From JAJRZL01 sp964557855 (GTDB taxonomy: Bacteria; Zixibacteria; MSB-5A5; GN15; FEB-12): a stretch of DNA of 64,000 nt. The position numbers and the translations under genes are program-made. The stretch spans positions 1-64,000 of the forward strand of contig CAZLBP010000004.1 in assembly GCA_964557855.1 (NCBI GenBank), read 5' to 3'. Each line of letters starts with the position of its first letter. The stretch's first letter is position 1. Below the pieces are notes generated by a model. The model did not search any database, was not told the DNA's origin, and saw nothing but the letters and a program-made list of their open reading frames with translations. This document shows, piece after piece, positions 25,500 through 33,962 of the stretch.

Positions 25500-25922
25500 T
25501 CACGGCTTCGAAGATTCATCGAGGAATCTCTGCAGAATGATGGCTGCCGCCAGTCTGTCCAGACGCCGTTTGTCCTGCCCGATCTTCTTCCGATGGGCAT
25601 GTATGATACCGGCAGCTTCGGACGATGTATATTGCTCGTCTTCTTTCGTAATTGGTCCTTTGTACACGTCTCTCAACTCATCGACAAACCGGTCGATCGC
25701 TTCACACTTATTGCTCCTGTCGCCCGATGCATGAAGCGGGTAGCCGATGATAATGCCATCAGGGTTATACTCGTCAATTACCTGAGATATCTTGTTGATG
25801 GCGTCTTTTCTGGACTTCACTTCGAGCGTTTCGAGTGGGGAGGCGATCAGCCCCGTGGGGTCACTCTTGGCGAGACCGATTCGGCGCTCTCCGTAGTCAA
25901 TAGCCAGGTATGTCTTGTTCAT
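25500..25922 (-). CDS. ruvX: RuvX/YqgF putative Holliday junction resolvase
   Basis: A 140-aa RNase H-fold protein of the YqgF/RuvX family. The first strand YLAIDYGERRIGLAKSD carries the catalytic Asp (D9), followed by DGIIIGYPLHASGDRS (the usual G-x-P pattern), and the C-terminal RRLDRLAAAIILQRFLDE carries the conserved LDxxAAxxIL motif, where Asp is expected. The family is linked to pre-16S rRNA 5'-end processing and Holliday junction resolution. It lies upstream of mltG in the same direction and is divergent from the T6SS effector module. Confidence 0.92.
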   Translation of the reverse strand: MNKTYLAIDYGERRIGLAKSDPTGLIASPLETLEVKSRKDAINKISQVIDEYNPDGIIIGYPLHASGDRSNKCEAIDRFVDELRDVYKGPITKEDEQYTSSEAAGIIHAHRKKIGQDKRRLDRLAAAIILQRFLDESSKP

Positions 25923-26024
25923 ACGTCTATAGTACGGGGTGGGAGGCTCCTTGTCAATTTGGCGGTGTATCGGAGTTTATGAGCCGCTATCGCTGTCCCG
26001 GCTTGCTTTGGCTCAAACATTCTG

Positions 26025-26054
26025 TTGACTAAGCATCCATGGTTTTCGTATAGT
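26025..26054 (+). promoter_or_regulatory. Sigma-70-like promoter of the T6SS PAAR module
   Basis: TTGACT (26,025-26,030), 18-base spacer, TATAGT (26,049-26,054), about 90 bases before the PAAR start. I looked for a -24/-12 (sigma-54) element in this region and did not find one. Confidence 0.55.
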
Positions 26055-26144
26055 TTACCGGCACTGGAGTCTTGTGAAGCAACCGGACATACATATACGA
26101 AGCGGATTCGATGAGAATCATACAAGCCTTGAAGAAGGAGTTTG

Positions 26145-27236
26145 ATGGGTAAACCAGCCGCACGACTGGGCGACATGACCGTACACGGCGGTGTCATTTC
26201 GGTGGGTTTTCCGCACGTATTGATCGGCGGCAAGCCGGCCGCACGGGTGGGGGATATGCACACGTGTCCGATGGTCAACCCGGGGACACCGCCGCCACCG
26301 CATGTAGGCGGCCCGATTATGCCGCCGGGAGCCGTAACGGTGCTTATTGGGGGTATGCCGGCGGCCTGTGTGGGTGATATGGCCACTTGCGCCGGTCCGC
26401 CCGACACGATAGCTCCACCCGGTTGTCCTACCGTCCTGATTGGTCCGGGTGGCGGCGGGGGAGGTGGCGGCGGGGGCGCCGGAGGGGGAGGCGGTTCGGG
26501 TGAGGCTGAAGCCGAGGGTCTTGAGGGTGGCGGCCCTGGCGAAGGCGGTGAGGCCGAAGAGGAAGAAGGGCATTTTCTGGACGTTACGTTTGTCGACAAA
26601 GGTGGTTTTCCTATCACCGGCGTGGGTTACACGATTACGGACCCTGAGGGCGAAAGCGCCGACGGGATATTGGCGGGTCAGGTGAAGCGGTCCGGTGTCA
26701 AGCCGGGCGACTATGAGATACGACTGCGTACAGTCTGCAATGCGAAATGGTCGAAGTCGGCGGCCGAGGTCGGTGAACAGGTCAAGCTGTCAGCCAAGAC
26801 AGCCGGCATTGAGGACGGCACGAAAGCCCTTATTTTCATACTGGCCAAAGATACGAATAGTCCCGGTCGTAAGATTGAAGAGATAGAAGCGGAAGTGTCG
26901 GGAGACAAGGTCGAAGGCGACTGGACCTTTGAAGTCGATGACGAGTGGCTCGAATACCAGAAGAACAAGAAGGAACAAGTCGGTTATCTGACGCCCAGAT
27001 ACTTTTTTGTAGTTGAAGTTCTGGATTGTTCGGCTCGTTCCGGCTTTCTGGACTACAAGGACTGGTTGGAGATAGAACTAAAGGATGAAGATGGCCAGCC
27101 GGTGGCCAACAAGAAATTTAAAGCCAAGTTCCAGAACGGCGAAATCCGCGAAGGGAAGCTGGATTCGAAGGGTTGCGCCAAACTCGAGAAGGTACCGCCC
27201 GGCAAAGCGGAGATATCCTTCGATTTGAGCAAGTGA
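26145..27236 (+). CDS. PAAR-domain T6SS spike-tip protein with C-terminal Ig-like extension
   Basis: 363 aa from ATG 26,145 (MGKPAARLGD) with GAAGGAG upstream. Residues 1-100 are a PAAR domain with three repeats of the type VLIGGKPAARVGD. The domain would cap the VgrG spike; conserved His/Cys residues (THG-like TVHGG, HTCP, ATCAG) can bind zinc. Residues 101-142 are a Gly-rich and then Glu-rich linker. The C-terminal 220 residues form beta-rich, Ig-like or carboxypeptidase-regulatory-like modules ending in LDYKDWLEIELKDEDGQPV...KVPPGKAEISF, closely related to the end of the protein encoded at 27,763. No toxin motif is recognised in the extension, so it more likely carries a cargo than acts itself. 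Confidence 0.9.
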   Translation: MGKPAARLGDMTVHGGVISVGFPHVLIGGKPAARVGDMHTCPMVNPGTPPPPHVGGPIMPPGAVTVLIGGMPAACVGDMATCAGPPDTIAPPGCPTVLIGPGGGGGGGGGGAGGGGGSGEAEAEGLEGGGPGEGGEAEEEEGHFLDVTFVDKGGFPITGVGYTITDPEGESADGILAGQVKRSGVKPGDYEIRLRTVCNAKWSKSAAEVGEQVKLSAKTAGIEDGTKALIFILAKDTNSPGRKIEEIEAEVSGDKVEGDWTFEVDDEWLEYQKNKKEQVGYLTPRYFFVVEVLDCSARSGFLDYKDWLEIELKDEDGQPVANKKFKAKFQNGEIREGKLDSKGCAKLEKVPPGKAEISFDLSK

Positions 27237-27318
27237 GCGGGCGGCAGCCTCCTGCGCCATCGCTGCCGAAACTGGAGGCGAGGTTCATTCGATTCCGGCA
27301 CGTGCACAAGGAACCAAG

Positions 27319-27756
27319 ATGAGCAAGACGAACAATCTGTTCAGGATCGAATTACCGGAAGAATGGCTGGATCAGACCGTTCATTACTTTCTCGGTCCCG
27401 AGGACAGCGGCATTCAGCACAGCCTGACGCTGTTTGTCGATGATAACCCAGACACGGATGACCTGGAGGAGTACGCTCGGGAGAGGGTGGATCAAACGGT
27501 GCAGGCACTGCCCGACGTGGAGATTCTCAAGGAGGAGACCAGGGATCTGAGCAACGGTATCACCGTATACGAGACTATCAGCAAATGGATTCCCCCCGAA
27601 GGGCAACCCAGTTTCCGCAAGCACCTTTTCCTGATGTACGACAAGAAGGCGTATACATTCACCGGTGATTTTTCCAAGAAGACATTGAAGACAATCGGCG
27701 CCGAGGTGGATCAAATGATCGAGAGCTTTGTGCCGGGAGATATTGAGCAGGAGTAG
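27319..27756 (+). CDS. DUF1795/DcrB-like protein, probable Eag-type T6SS effector chaperone
   Basis: A 145-aa soluble protein whose pattern (FRIELPEEWLDQTVHYFLGPED...HSLTLFVDDNPDTDDLEEYARERV...QPSFRKHLFLMYDKKAYTFTG...MIESF) matches DUF1795. In T6SS loci DUF1795 proteins (EagR/EagT) are chaperones that hold effectors for loading onto PAAR or VgrG. Its place 80 bases after the PAAR gene supports that job. The known clients have hydrophobic pre-PAAR segments, which this PAAR protein lacks, so the client here may be a different protein. The family match is good; the role is inferred from context. Confidence 0.75.
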   Translation: MSKTNNLFRIELPEEWLDQTVHYFLGPEDSGIQHSLTLFVDDNPDTDDLEEYARERVDQTVQALPDVEILKEETRDLSNGITVYETISKWIPPEGQPSFRKHLFLMYDKKAYTFTGDFSKKTLKTIGAEVDQMIESFVPGDIEQE

Positions 27757-27762
27757 TGTGAG

Positions 27763-28656
27763 GTGTCGCTATCGTTTAACAAATCTACCGACAGCAAGCA
27801 CAAGATAAAGCTGGAATCATCGCTGATTTCGGCGGCCTGGCTGTCGAGCAACGCCCCGGTGGGCGGCACGGTATCTCTTGAAGTGATAACCGAGTTCGTC
27901 GGTAACGGCGCTCCCATAAAAATCACCGGCAGAAGCGAGAACGGCAAGAAGTTGGGCGCAATCTCAGGCGTCGTACGCAACAATGTCTATGCGGGCAGGC
28001 TCGATATTCCGGATGGCCTCGAAATCGGGGATAGAGTGTATTTCGAAGCGTCACTTCCCAAAAACGGGCTGTCCGGTGAATCGGATCGTATACCGGTCGT
28101 CCCGAGGGTGCAGGTCAACAATCTGAAATGGAGCGCCGATGAGGCCCGCCGGGGCGACCTTCTCACACTGACTGCCTTCGTGGATGGCGTGCCGGACGAA
28201 ACCGAAGCGGTCTTGACGATTTACGAGCATGACCGAGATACCGCTGACGACAAGATTGTCGAGCTGCCGACTGTCGTGAAGAATGGTCGCCTTGAGGCAA
28301 AGTGGGAATACGAGTACCACGAAGATACCGATGAAATTCCGACGCAGGAGGAGATGGAGAAGTACGGTAAGAGTTACAATCCGCCGGAATACTACTTCAC
28401 GGTGAAAGTCGGGGACGACGAATTCGGCCGGGAGCGCGAGTCGGGTTTGCTGGTGTTTAAGGATTGGGTGGAATTCCAGTTGACGGACGCCGACGGCAGC
28501 CCGATTGGTAACGAGAGGTATGTTCTTCACCTGGCCGACGGCACAAAAAAGGAGGGGAAGCTTGATAACGAGGGAAAGGTCAGGATCGACAATGTACCTC
28601 CCGGCGGGGTAGAGATCGAATATCCTGATCTGAATGAGGAGTACGAAATCGAATAG
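27763..28656 (+). CDS. Tandem Ig-like protein sharing the PAAR protein's C-terminal module
   Basis: 297 aa with GTG start at 27,763, six bases after the DUF1795 stop, so translationally linked. There are three beta-rich units. Units at about 25-100 and 118-235 share the pattern W-S-x-x-x-A-x-x-G...L-x-L...F/V-x-G, and the C-terminal unit (about 235-297) reads LLVFKDWVEFQLTDADGSP...GKLDNEGKVRIDNVPPGGVEIEYP. The last two units align over their length with residues ~200-363 of the PAAR protein. No signal peptide or membrane segment is seen. It is probably an adaptor or structural extension of the spike, binding the same partner as the PAAR tail. Not a recognised named family. Confidence 0.6.
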   Translation: MSLSFNKSTDSKHKIKLESSLISAAWLSSNAPVGGTVSLEVITEFVGNGAPIKITGRSENGKKLGAISGVVRNNVYAGRLDIPDGLEIGDRVYFEASLPKNGLSGESDRIPVVPRVQVNNLKWSADEARRGDLLTLTAFVDGVPDETEAVLTIYEHDRDTADDKIVELPTVVKNGRLEAKWEYEYHEDTDEIPTQEEMEKYGKSYNPPEYYFTVKVGDDEFGRERESGLLVFKDWVEFQLTDADGSPIGNERYVLHLADGTKKEGKLDNEGKVRIDNVPPGGVEIEYPDLNEEYEIE

Positions 28657-28739
28657 TTGAGTGCCATGCGGGCGCCCCTTTTTGTCATAGTTATCGCATC
28701 CGACACGCGGACACTGAACTCACGTAAGGTTAATTTCCT

Positions 28740-30044
28740 ATGTTCAAGTGGTTGACGGGTCTCTTCAGGCGTAATCGTGCGACACTACCCAGGGCGAAGG
28801 TTACGATGATCTCATTCATGAGCGGCATTGACCTGTATTTCGCGATTGCCCCGGATCAGGTTGATGCCTATGGCAACACCTACATGGTCGTCGACCCTAC
28901 CCTCAACTTGAACCAGGCGATGAATCCGGTGAGGAAGTGCCCGTGGGCGGGACCTCATTGGCAGAAATCAGGCATAAACGACGACACGCACATCAGCTGG
29001 CCGGCCGTCTATGTTCGGGACGGCGCCGTAGGAAATCCGTCCCGATCAGTGAAGGTATCATTTGAGACTAACACGCCATACAACGGAACCTTGCGTGTCA
29101 GAGCCACTTGTGGCGGCGGCTACAATCTCCAGGTGCGCGAGAAGACCGTACAATTCAACGGTGGCCGCGCTACCGAGCAACTGGAACTGCGATCTTTGCC
29201 CACTACGGTGGATAGAATGAACGGCATTGAACTGCAATGGCAGTATCGTACTCGCTCCCGATCTTCCTGGCAAAACGCCAATACCAGCAAACATACGCTG
29301 CTCATAATCGATGCTGCGCCGAAACCAGCTAACTTGAGGGGACAGGATAAGTACCTTTTTGATATAGTCAACTGGTCCTGCCAATGGGCCAGGAACAAGT
29401 TCGGTACTCAGGACGTCTTCGAGGCCATCTGGTCTCAGTTTGACCGGGGCGCCGCCGTATCGTCGCCCCATGCAACCGGTCTCGTGTACTGGAAAAACCA
29501 TAATATCGGGATAGCGCCTGCTCAAACGATTCCGGATGCCGTCCGCAGCCGAACAGCGCCCGCCAATCAGAGGTTCGCGGCCAGTTGTATTGTCTTTGAC
29601 CGTGTTCTCATGAATTGTCTTGCCGTTCAGGGAATTCGGTCAAAGGAAGTGACGATTTTTCCTCACCCTCCAGACTTTCAGCGTGCCGGCTTGCAGTACT
29701 CACAGTGTTCGAGTTGGAACGCCAAAAACGTGCCCGGCCAGGCTCAGCCAAACCCGCCCGCCGGCTGGAGCAATCACTGGATTGCGGATGTTGAAGAGCC
29801 GGCCGGTAGCTGGAAACTCTATGATGCTTCCTATGGAGCAGGCGCCATTAACCGGCCGAACTCAACAGTGGTGAATGCTGGTGGACATAATGTGACAGTC
29901 TATCAGAATCTGACAGATTATGAAACGGCCGGCGTTGATTCTTTTAATGCGACGGGTTCAGTGACCGGAAGTCCAGTAACTCTGGCTCCCGATGCCGATC
30001 CCGCGATCCCGCCGCATTTGTGGGGTAGGGTACTATGGCCGTGA
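28740..30044 (+). CDS. Candidate T6SS effector with transglutaminase-like Cys-His-Asp triad
   Basis: A 434-aa protein without signal peptide, in the effector-side module. Residues ~95-195 look like a beta-sandwich (VKVSFETNTPYNGTLRVRA). The C-terminal half has the spacing of a papain/transglutaminase-like enzyme: Cys283 at the start of a helix (AASCIVFDRVLMNCLAVQGIR, matching the family's C-x(n)-LR-x-x-GI-x-A/S pattern), His346 in SNHWIADV and Asp362 in WKLYDASYG. Such folds act as proteases, amidases or transglutaminases. Position after PAAR, chaperone and adaptor genes suggests a cargo effector. The triad is seen; effector status and target are inference. Confidence 0.6.
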   Translation: MFKWLTGLFRRNRATLPRAKVTMISFMSGIDLYFAIAPDQVDAYGNTYMVVDPTLNLNQAMNPVRKCPWAGPHWQKSGINDDTHISWPAVYVRDGAVGNPSRSVKVSFETNTPYNGTLRVRATCGGGYNLQVREKTVQFNGGRATEQLELRSLPTTVDRMNGIELQWQYRTRSRSSWQNANTSKHTLLIIDAAPKPANLRGQDKYLFDIVNWSCQWARNKFGTQDVFEAIWSQFDRGAAVSSPHATGLVYWKNHNIGIAPAQTIPDAVRSRTAPANQRFAASCIVFDRVLMNCLAVQGIRSKEVTIFPHPPDFQRAGLQYSQCSSWNAKNVPGQAQPNPPAGWSNHWIADVEEPAGSWKLYDASYGAGAINRPNSTVVNAGGHNVTVYQNLTDYETAGVDSFNATGSVTGSPVTLAPDADPAIPPHLWGRVLWP

Positions 30045-30156
30045 AGCGATTGTTGTGTACGGTAGGTGAAGTGGGAGTTACGGACGAAACACGCCCTGCA
30101 GGATCAATTAGTAAGTTCATCTGTAGACAGGATGTACGGTCATCCGGGAGTTTGAT

Positions 30157-31227
30157 ATGGGATTTGAATTACTTATCCGGGTAATCAGCTTACTCGATAT
30201 TGCTTTGGTTCAGATAGGCGGTGCGAGCTATTTCGTAGTGATAGAAGGCACCGCGGAGACTCGAGTCAACAGCCAGGATCAAGTGCAACATGGGACTATC
30301 TGGCACTGGTGGTCGATTGATGCATCCGGTATCAGCAAGGTATCGGACCAGATGATCTACTTGCCGCCCTGCAAGAGTATCAGTCTGGCCTGCGCCGGAG
30401 ATCGTCTGGTCGGGCTCCTGGAAAGTAACTTCAAGTCTCCGGCAATTCTTTGGGAAGCAGCCGTCTCCTCGGATTCGTCAGGATTGATGCTGTCCGAAGG
30501 AGAGCTCTTTGCTGAATTGCGTCTCACCTCGTCGCAACAAGAACGATTTGATATCAAACCGAAGGATCTATGGAGCAGTATTGGGCTTACCAACAAAGAG
30601 TGGTTGTTCAATCCGTCAATAGTATGCGATGAATCGAATGGAACGATGAGGTCGGCGCTGAACGTCGCCACAGGAGACGCCTTCGTAATGGACTACTCTC
30701 GTTCGGAGGACTCCTGGCGTGAACTAGCCTTTGTGAGAGGAGCTCTGGAGCCGGTATTGTTGCAGAATGCCAATGATCGATACCTGTTGTACCGGCAGGT
30801 TACCGATAACTGGTCAATTATGTACGGCTCGCCACGGTATTCCGATGATACGGGTCCCGTCAAATTGCCGCTTGTTCTAGCGAAAGTCGACTCTTCAGGC
30901 AAAATAGGCGATTCGATTCATTTGTCGCAACTGGCGCCACTCGGGAATGTATATACGCACGGTCTGGACGGCAACGGAGCCGGTAGATTGGCAGTAGCCG
31001 GGGTCAGAGGCAGTGTAGATAGTCCCGTGCTTATCGTATTAGTCTCGTCCGAATCAAAAGAGGACTGGCTGCGCCGAGGAACTTTTGAACTACCCAGCGT
31101 CCCGGAGAGACTGGCTTTGGCTTATATTGATAATGAGGTTGTAGTTGCCAACGCCGTTCGTAACCCGGAGGATTACTCGGTCAGTATAGTCAAGTTCGCG
31201 GTACCTTCCGGAGAGGCTAAGCAATGA
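30157..31227 (+). CDS. Unknown protein beside candidate effector, possible immunity protein
   Basis: A 356-aa protein that I do not recognise. The N-terminus (LLIRVISLLDIALVQIGGASYFVVI) is hydrophobic and might be a weak export signal. The rest is beta-rich, with repeated strand patterns of the kind seen in beta-propellers (GRLAVAGVRGSVDSPVLIVLVSSE, RLALAYIDNEVVVANAV). It follows the candidate effector by 112 bases and precedes the promoter of the structural operon. Effector-downstream genes of T6SS loci often encode immunity proteins, which is one possibility; another is an accessory extracellular protein. GGGAG precedes the ATG. Confidence 0.45.
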   Translation: MGFELLIRVISLLDIALVQIGGASYFVVIEGTAETRVNSQDQVQHGTIWHWWSIDASGISKVSDQMIYLPPCKSISLACAGDRLVGLLESNFKSPAILWEAAVSSDSSGLMLSEGELFAELRLTSSQQERFDIKPKDLWSSIGLTNKEWLFNPSIVCDESNGTMRSALNVATGDAFVMDYSRSEDSWRELAFVRGALEPVLLQNANDRYLLYRQVTDNWSIMYGSPRYSDDTGPVKLPLVLAKVDSSGKIGDSIHLSQLAPLGNVYTHGLDGNGAGRLAVAGVRGSVDSPVLIVLVSSESKEDWLRRGTFELPSVPERLALAYIDNEVVVANAVRNPEDYSVSIVKFAVPSGEAKQ

Positions 31228-31259
31228 CAATTGCCGTGGCGTGGCCCCCCACAAACCCC

Positions 31260-31288
31260 TTGACAAGTGCAATGTTGACCTTTATTAT
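31260..31288 (+). promoter_or_regulatory. Strong sigma-70-like promoter of the T6SS structural operon
   Basis: Perfect TTGACA (31,260-31,265), 17-base spacer, TATTAT (31,283-31,288; one mismatch to TATAAT), about 90 bases upstream of the split clpV. It separates the effector-side genes from the structural genes. Confidence 0.7.
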
Positions 31289-31378
31289 CAAGGGTTTCGC
31301 AGCATTCGGGTGTTGAAGCCCTTCGTGCAACAATTAAAGAGAAAGCATTAGCGTCGGTCGGGAGACCGCTACGACAAG

Positions 31379-32833
31379 ATGGACATAGCCAGTTACTCGT
31401 CAGATTCACGGGCGGTGATAAAAATCGCCAAGGAAGTGGCGGCCGAATTCAGGCACCCGGAAATCACGGTGGAGCACCTTCTGGTAGCCGTGGTGCGGCA
31501 CGAAGGCTCGGAGGTGGAGTCGATTCTGAATCAGTTGGGCAAGAGTCCTTCAATGGTGGCCTCCATGACGGAAGAGTTTCTCAAGGAACAGTCGAGCCGC
31601 TCCGCGCCACGTGAAAATCTGAGTATCGCTCCGGCCGTACAGGCCGTCCTGTCCCAGGCGCTGGATGAGAAGGCCAAACTGTACGACCCGCTCGTGGAGC
31701 CGGAACATATACTGATAGCTGTATTCGATCCAAAATCCGCCTTGTCCCCGGTGGTGCGAGACAAGATCGATATCACCAAGGAAGACATGTACCAAGCTCT
31801 GGCTGACAGTAAGTCAGTCGAAGAGATAGCATCTTCCACGACTCCGACCGGAGAAGGCGAGCCAACACCGGAAAAGAAAAAAGGTGTGGCCGGTACGCTG
31901 AAGTACTGCGTGGATATGACTAATCTGGCGGCGGCGGGTGAATATGATCCTATGATCGGACGCGAGGAGGAATTGCAGCAAGCGGTGCAGATACTCTTGC
32001 GGCGCCGGAAAAACTCACCGGTGCTGGTAGGGGGAGCCGGTGTCGGTAAGTCGGCGATAGTTGAGGGCCTCGCCCAGGCCATTATCGCCGAAAACGTACC
32101 GGCGGCTTTGAAGGACGTCAAGATCATGGAACTGGATATGGGCTCGTTGGTGGCGGGTGCCAAGTACAAGGGTGAATTCGAAGAGCGTTTCAAGTCGCTG
32201 GTGAGTGAAGTGGTGAAATCGGGCGGCAAGATTATTCTCTTTATCGATGAAGTTCACACCATCATGGGCACCGGTGGCGGCGGCGGAATGGATGCTGCCA
32301 ATCTCCTGAAACCAGCGCTGGCTCGCGGACACATCCGGCTTATCGGTGCGACCACCGAAGAAGAGTACACGAAGCATCTGGAAAAGGACAAGGCGCTCAT
32401 TCGACGGTTTGAAAAGGTGAAGATAGAAGAGCCGGGTTTCAATGATGCGGTTCGCATTGTGAAGGGAGTTGTGTCCAAGTACGAGGAGCATCATAAGATC
32501 ACGTACTCTGAGGATGCGATCGTGGGCGCCGTCAAGTATGCCAGGAGGTATCTGGCAGAAAAGAACCTGCCGGACATAGCCCTGGATGTGGTAGATGAAG
32601 CGGCCAGTGAATTCAGCGTGAAAGGCGAAACGGCCAGGCGCATGATACCTCAGCTTGAAGAGCAAATCAAGGAGCTCGAAACGCTGTTTGCCGGTTGTGA
32701 CGGCTCCAGTCCGGATAAGAAGCCGGAGGATTTCGCCAAGCTGGGTGATGCCATGGGTGATTTCACACGCGGCATGGACCGGTTGTTTGATCTTTGGGGA
32801 CATCGTCTGGAAGCCGCCGAGGGTGCGAAGTGA
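31379..32833 (+). CDS. tssH: T6SS ClpV/TssH, N-terminal half (N domain and first AAA+ domain)
   Basis: A 484-aa Hsp100 protein ending where a full ClpV would continue. Clp N domains occupy about residues 5-145 (EFRHPEITVEHLLVAVVRHEGS, DPLVEPEHILIAVFD). AAA+ domain 1 has Walker A GGAGVGKS (218-225), Walker B FIDE (D290/E291) and the arginine-finger region IRRFE. A small domain and the beginning of a coiled middle domain (MIPQLEEQIKELETLF) precede the stop. ClpV disassembles contracted TssB/TssC sheaths. The missing second AAA+ domain is encoded by the next gene, whose GTG overlaps this stop in GTGA. Either a true two-subunit ClpV or a recent frameshift or sequencing error would explain this. 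Confidence 0.88.
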   Translation: MDIASYSSDSRAVIKIAKEVAAEFRHPEITVEHLLVAVVRHEGSEVESILNQLGKSPSMVASMTEEFLKEQSSRSAPRENLSIAPAVQAVLSQALDEKAKLYDPLVEPEHILIAVFDPKSALSPVVRDKIDITKEDMYQALADSKSVEEIASSTTPTGEGEPTPEKKKGVAGTLKYCVDMTNLAAAGEYDPMIGREEELQQAVQILLRRRKNSPVLVGGAGVGKSAIVEGLAQAIIAENVPAALKDVKIMELDMGSLVAGAKYKGEFEERFKSLVSEVVKSGGKIILFIDEVHTIMGTGGGGGMDAANLLKPALARGHIRLIGATTEEEYTKHLEKDKALIRRFEKVKIEEPGFNDAVRIVKGVVSKYEEHHKITYSEDAIVGAVKYARRYLAEKNLPDIALDVVDEAASEFSVKGETARRMIPQLEEQIKELETLFAGCDGSSPDKKPEDFAKLGDAMGDFTRGMDRLFDLWGHRLEAAEGAK

Positions 32834-33924
32834 AGTTGAATAAACCGATAGACCTGGCTGAACTCAAGACGGCCTTTGCCGAGCGGCAACAGCAATTGGC
32901 AGCGCTCAAGACGGTGGTCGACGGCCTTCAGCCGAACATAGATGAGGCGGACATAGCCGCCGTCGTGGCGCGTCGGACCGGGATACCGCTCTCCAAAATG
33001 ATGACGGCGGAAAAAGATCGCCTGGTGAATATGGAGTCGGTACTGTCCCAAAAGATCGTGGGGCAGGAGAATGCCATCAAGGGTATTGCCGATGCCGTGC
33101 GCAAAGCGCGCGCCGGTTTGAAAATGGCGCATCGGCCGGTTGGATCGTTCTTGTTTCTCGGGCCGACCGGCACCGGCAAGACGTACTTACCCAAGTTGCT
33201 GGCGGAGTTCCTGTTCGATGACAAGAATGCGATGGTTCGTCTCGATATGTCCGAGTTCATGGAAAAACACTCCGTTGCCAAGATGATCGGTGCTCCCCCG
33301 GGGTATGTTGGCTATGAAGAGGGCGGCGTATTGACCGAGGCCGTCAGGCGGAAACCATACTCGATCGTGTTGCTGGACGAAGTAGAAAAGGCCCATCCGG
33401 ATGTATTCAATGTCCTGCTTCAGCTTCTCGATGACGGTCGTCTTACCGACGGTCAGAACCGGACGGTCGACTTCTCGAACTGTATCGTGGTGCTGACTTC
33501 CAACTACGCGGCGGACAGGATTCTCGAGGCTGACCGTGAAGGGCGGGAAGTGGACATGGATGAAGTCCGGCAGTTCCTGTTCTCGAAATTCCGGCCGGAA
33601 TTCCTGAACCGTTTGAATGATATCATTATATACCACACGTTCACGCAGGAACAGGTGGAGGTAATAGTCGGCCTTGAGTTTCAGCAACTGTCGGATATGC
33701 TGAAGGACCAGAACATTGAGGCCGAATTGGCCCCGGCTGCCAAAGCCAAGCTGGCCAAAGACGGCTACACGTTCGAGTTGGGCGCCCGACCGATTCAGCG
33801 CATCATTGAACGGGAGATAATCAACAAGTTGTCTGTAGAAATAATCACGGGTACGCTGAGTAAAGGTGACAGTATCCTGATCGATGTTCAGGATGACAGG
33901 TACCTGTTCAAGAAACAAGATTGA
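32830..33924 (+). CDS. tssH: T6SS ClpV/TssH, C-terminal half (second AAA+ domain)
   Basis: 364 aa from GTG 32,830, which shares GTGA with the stop of the N-terminal half; GAGGG lies six bases upstream of the GTG. It begins with a helix (DLAELKTAFAERQQQLAALKTVV) that completes the middle domain. The second AAA+ domain follows: Walker A GPTGTGKT (111-118), pore loop GYVGYEEGG, Walker B LLDE (D183/E184), FLNRLND and sensor-2 GARPIQR. The C-terminal D2 small domain is complete. A longer in-frame start (TTG 32,794) exists but would encode out-of-family residues. Alone it is a one-ring AAA+ protein that would have to assemble with the first half. Confidence 0.85.
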   Translation: MKLNKPIDLAELKTAFAERQQQLAALKTVVDGLQPNIDEADIAAVVARRTGIPLSKMMTAEKDRLVNMESVLSQKIVGQENAIKGIADAVRKARAGLKMAHRPVGSFLFLGPTGTGKTYLPKLLAEFLFDDKNAMVRLDMSEFMEKHSVAKMIGAPPGYVGYEEGGVLTEAVRRKPYSIVLLDEVEKAHPDVFNVLLQLLDDGRLTDGQNRTVDFSNCIVVLTSNYAADRILEADREGREVDMDEVRQFLFSKFRPEFLNRLNDIIIYHTFTQEQVEVIVGLEFQQLSDMLKDQNIEAELAPAAKAKLAKDGYTFELGARPIQRIIEREIINKLSVEIITGTLSKGDSILIDVQDDRYLFKKQD

Positions 33925-33962
33925 TAAACGAAGTCGAAACTTTATCGAAGGAGATGATATAG

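Noticed and set aside
25923..26144. Sigma-54 promoter upstream of the T6SS module
   Set aside because: GGCTTGCT near 26,000 resembles a -12 element, but no GG at the right distance (-24) is present.
32794..32829. TTG start for the second ClpV half
   Set aside because: It would add a Ser/Arg-rich segment out of family; GTG 32,830 has GAGGG at proper spacing and a GTGA overlap.
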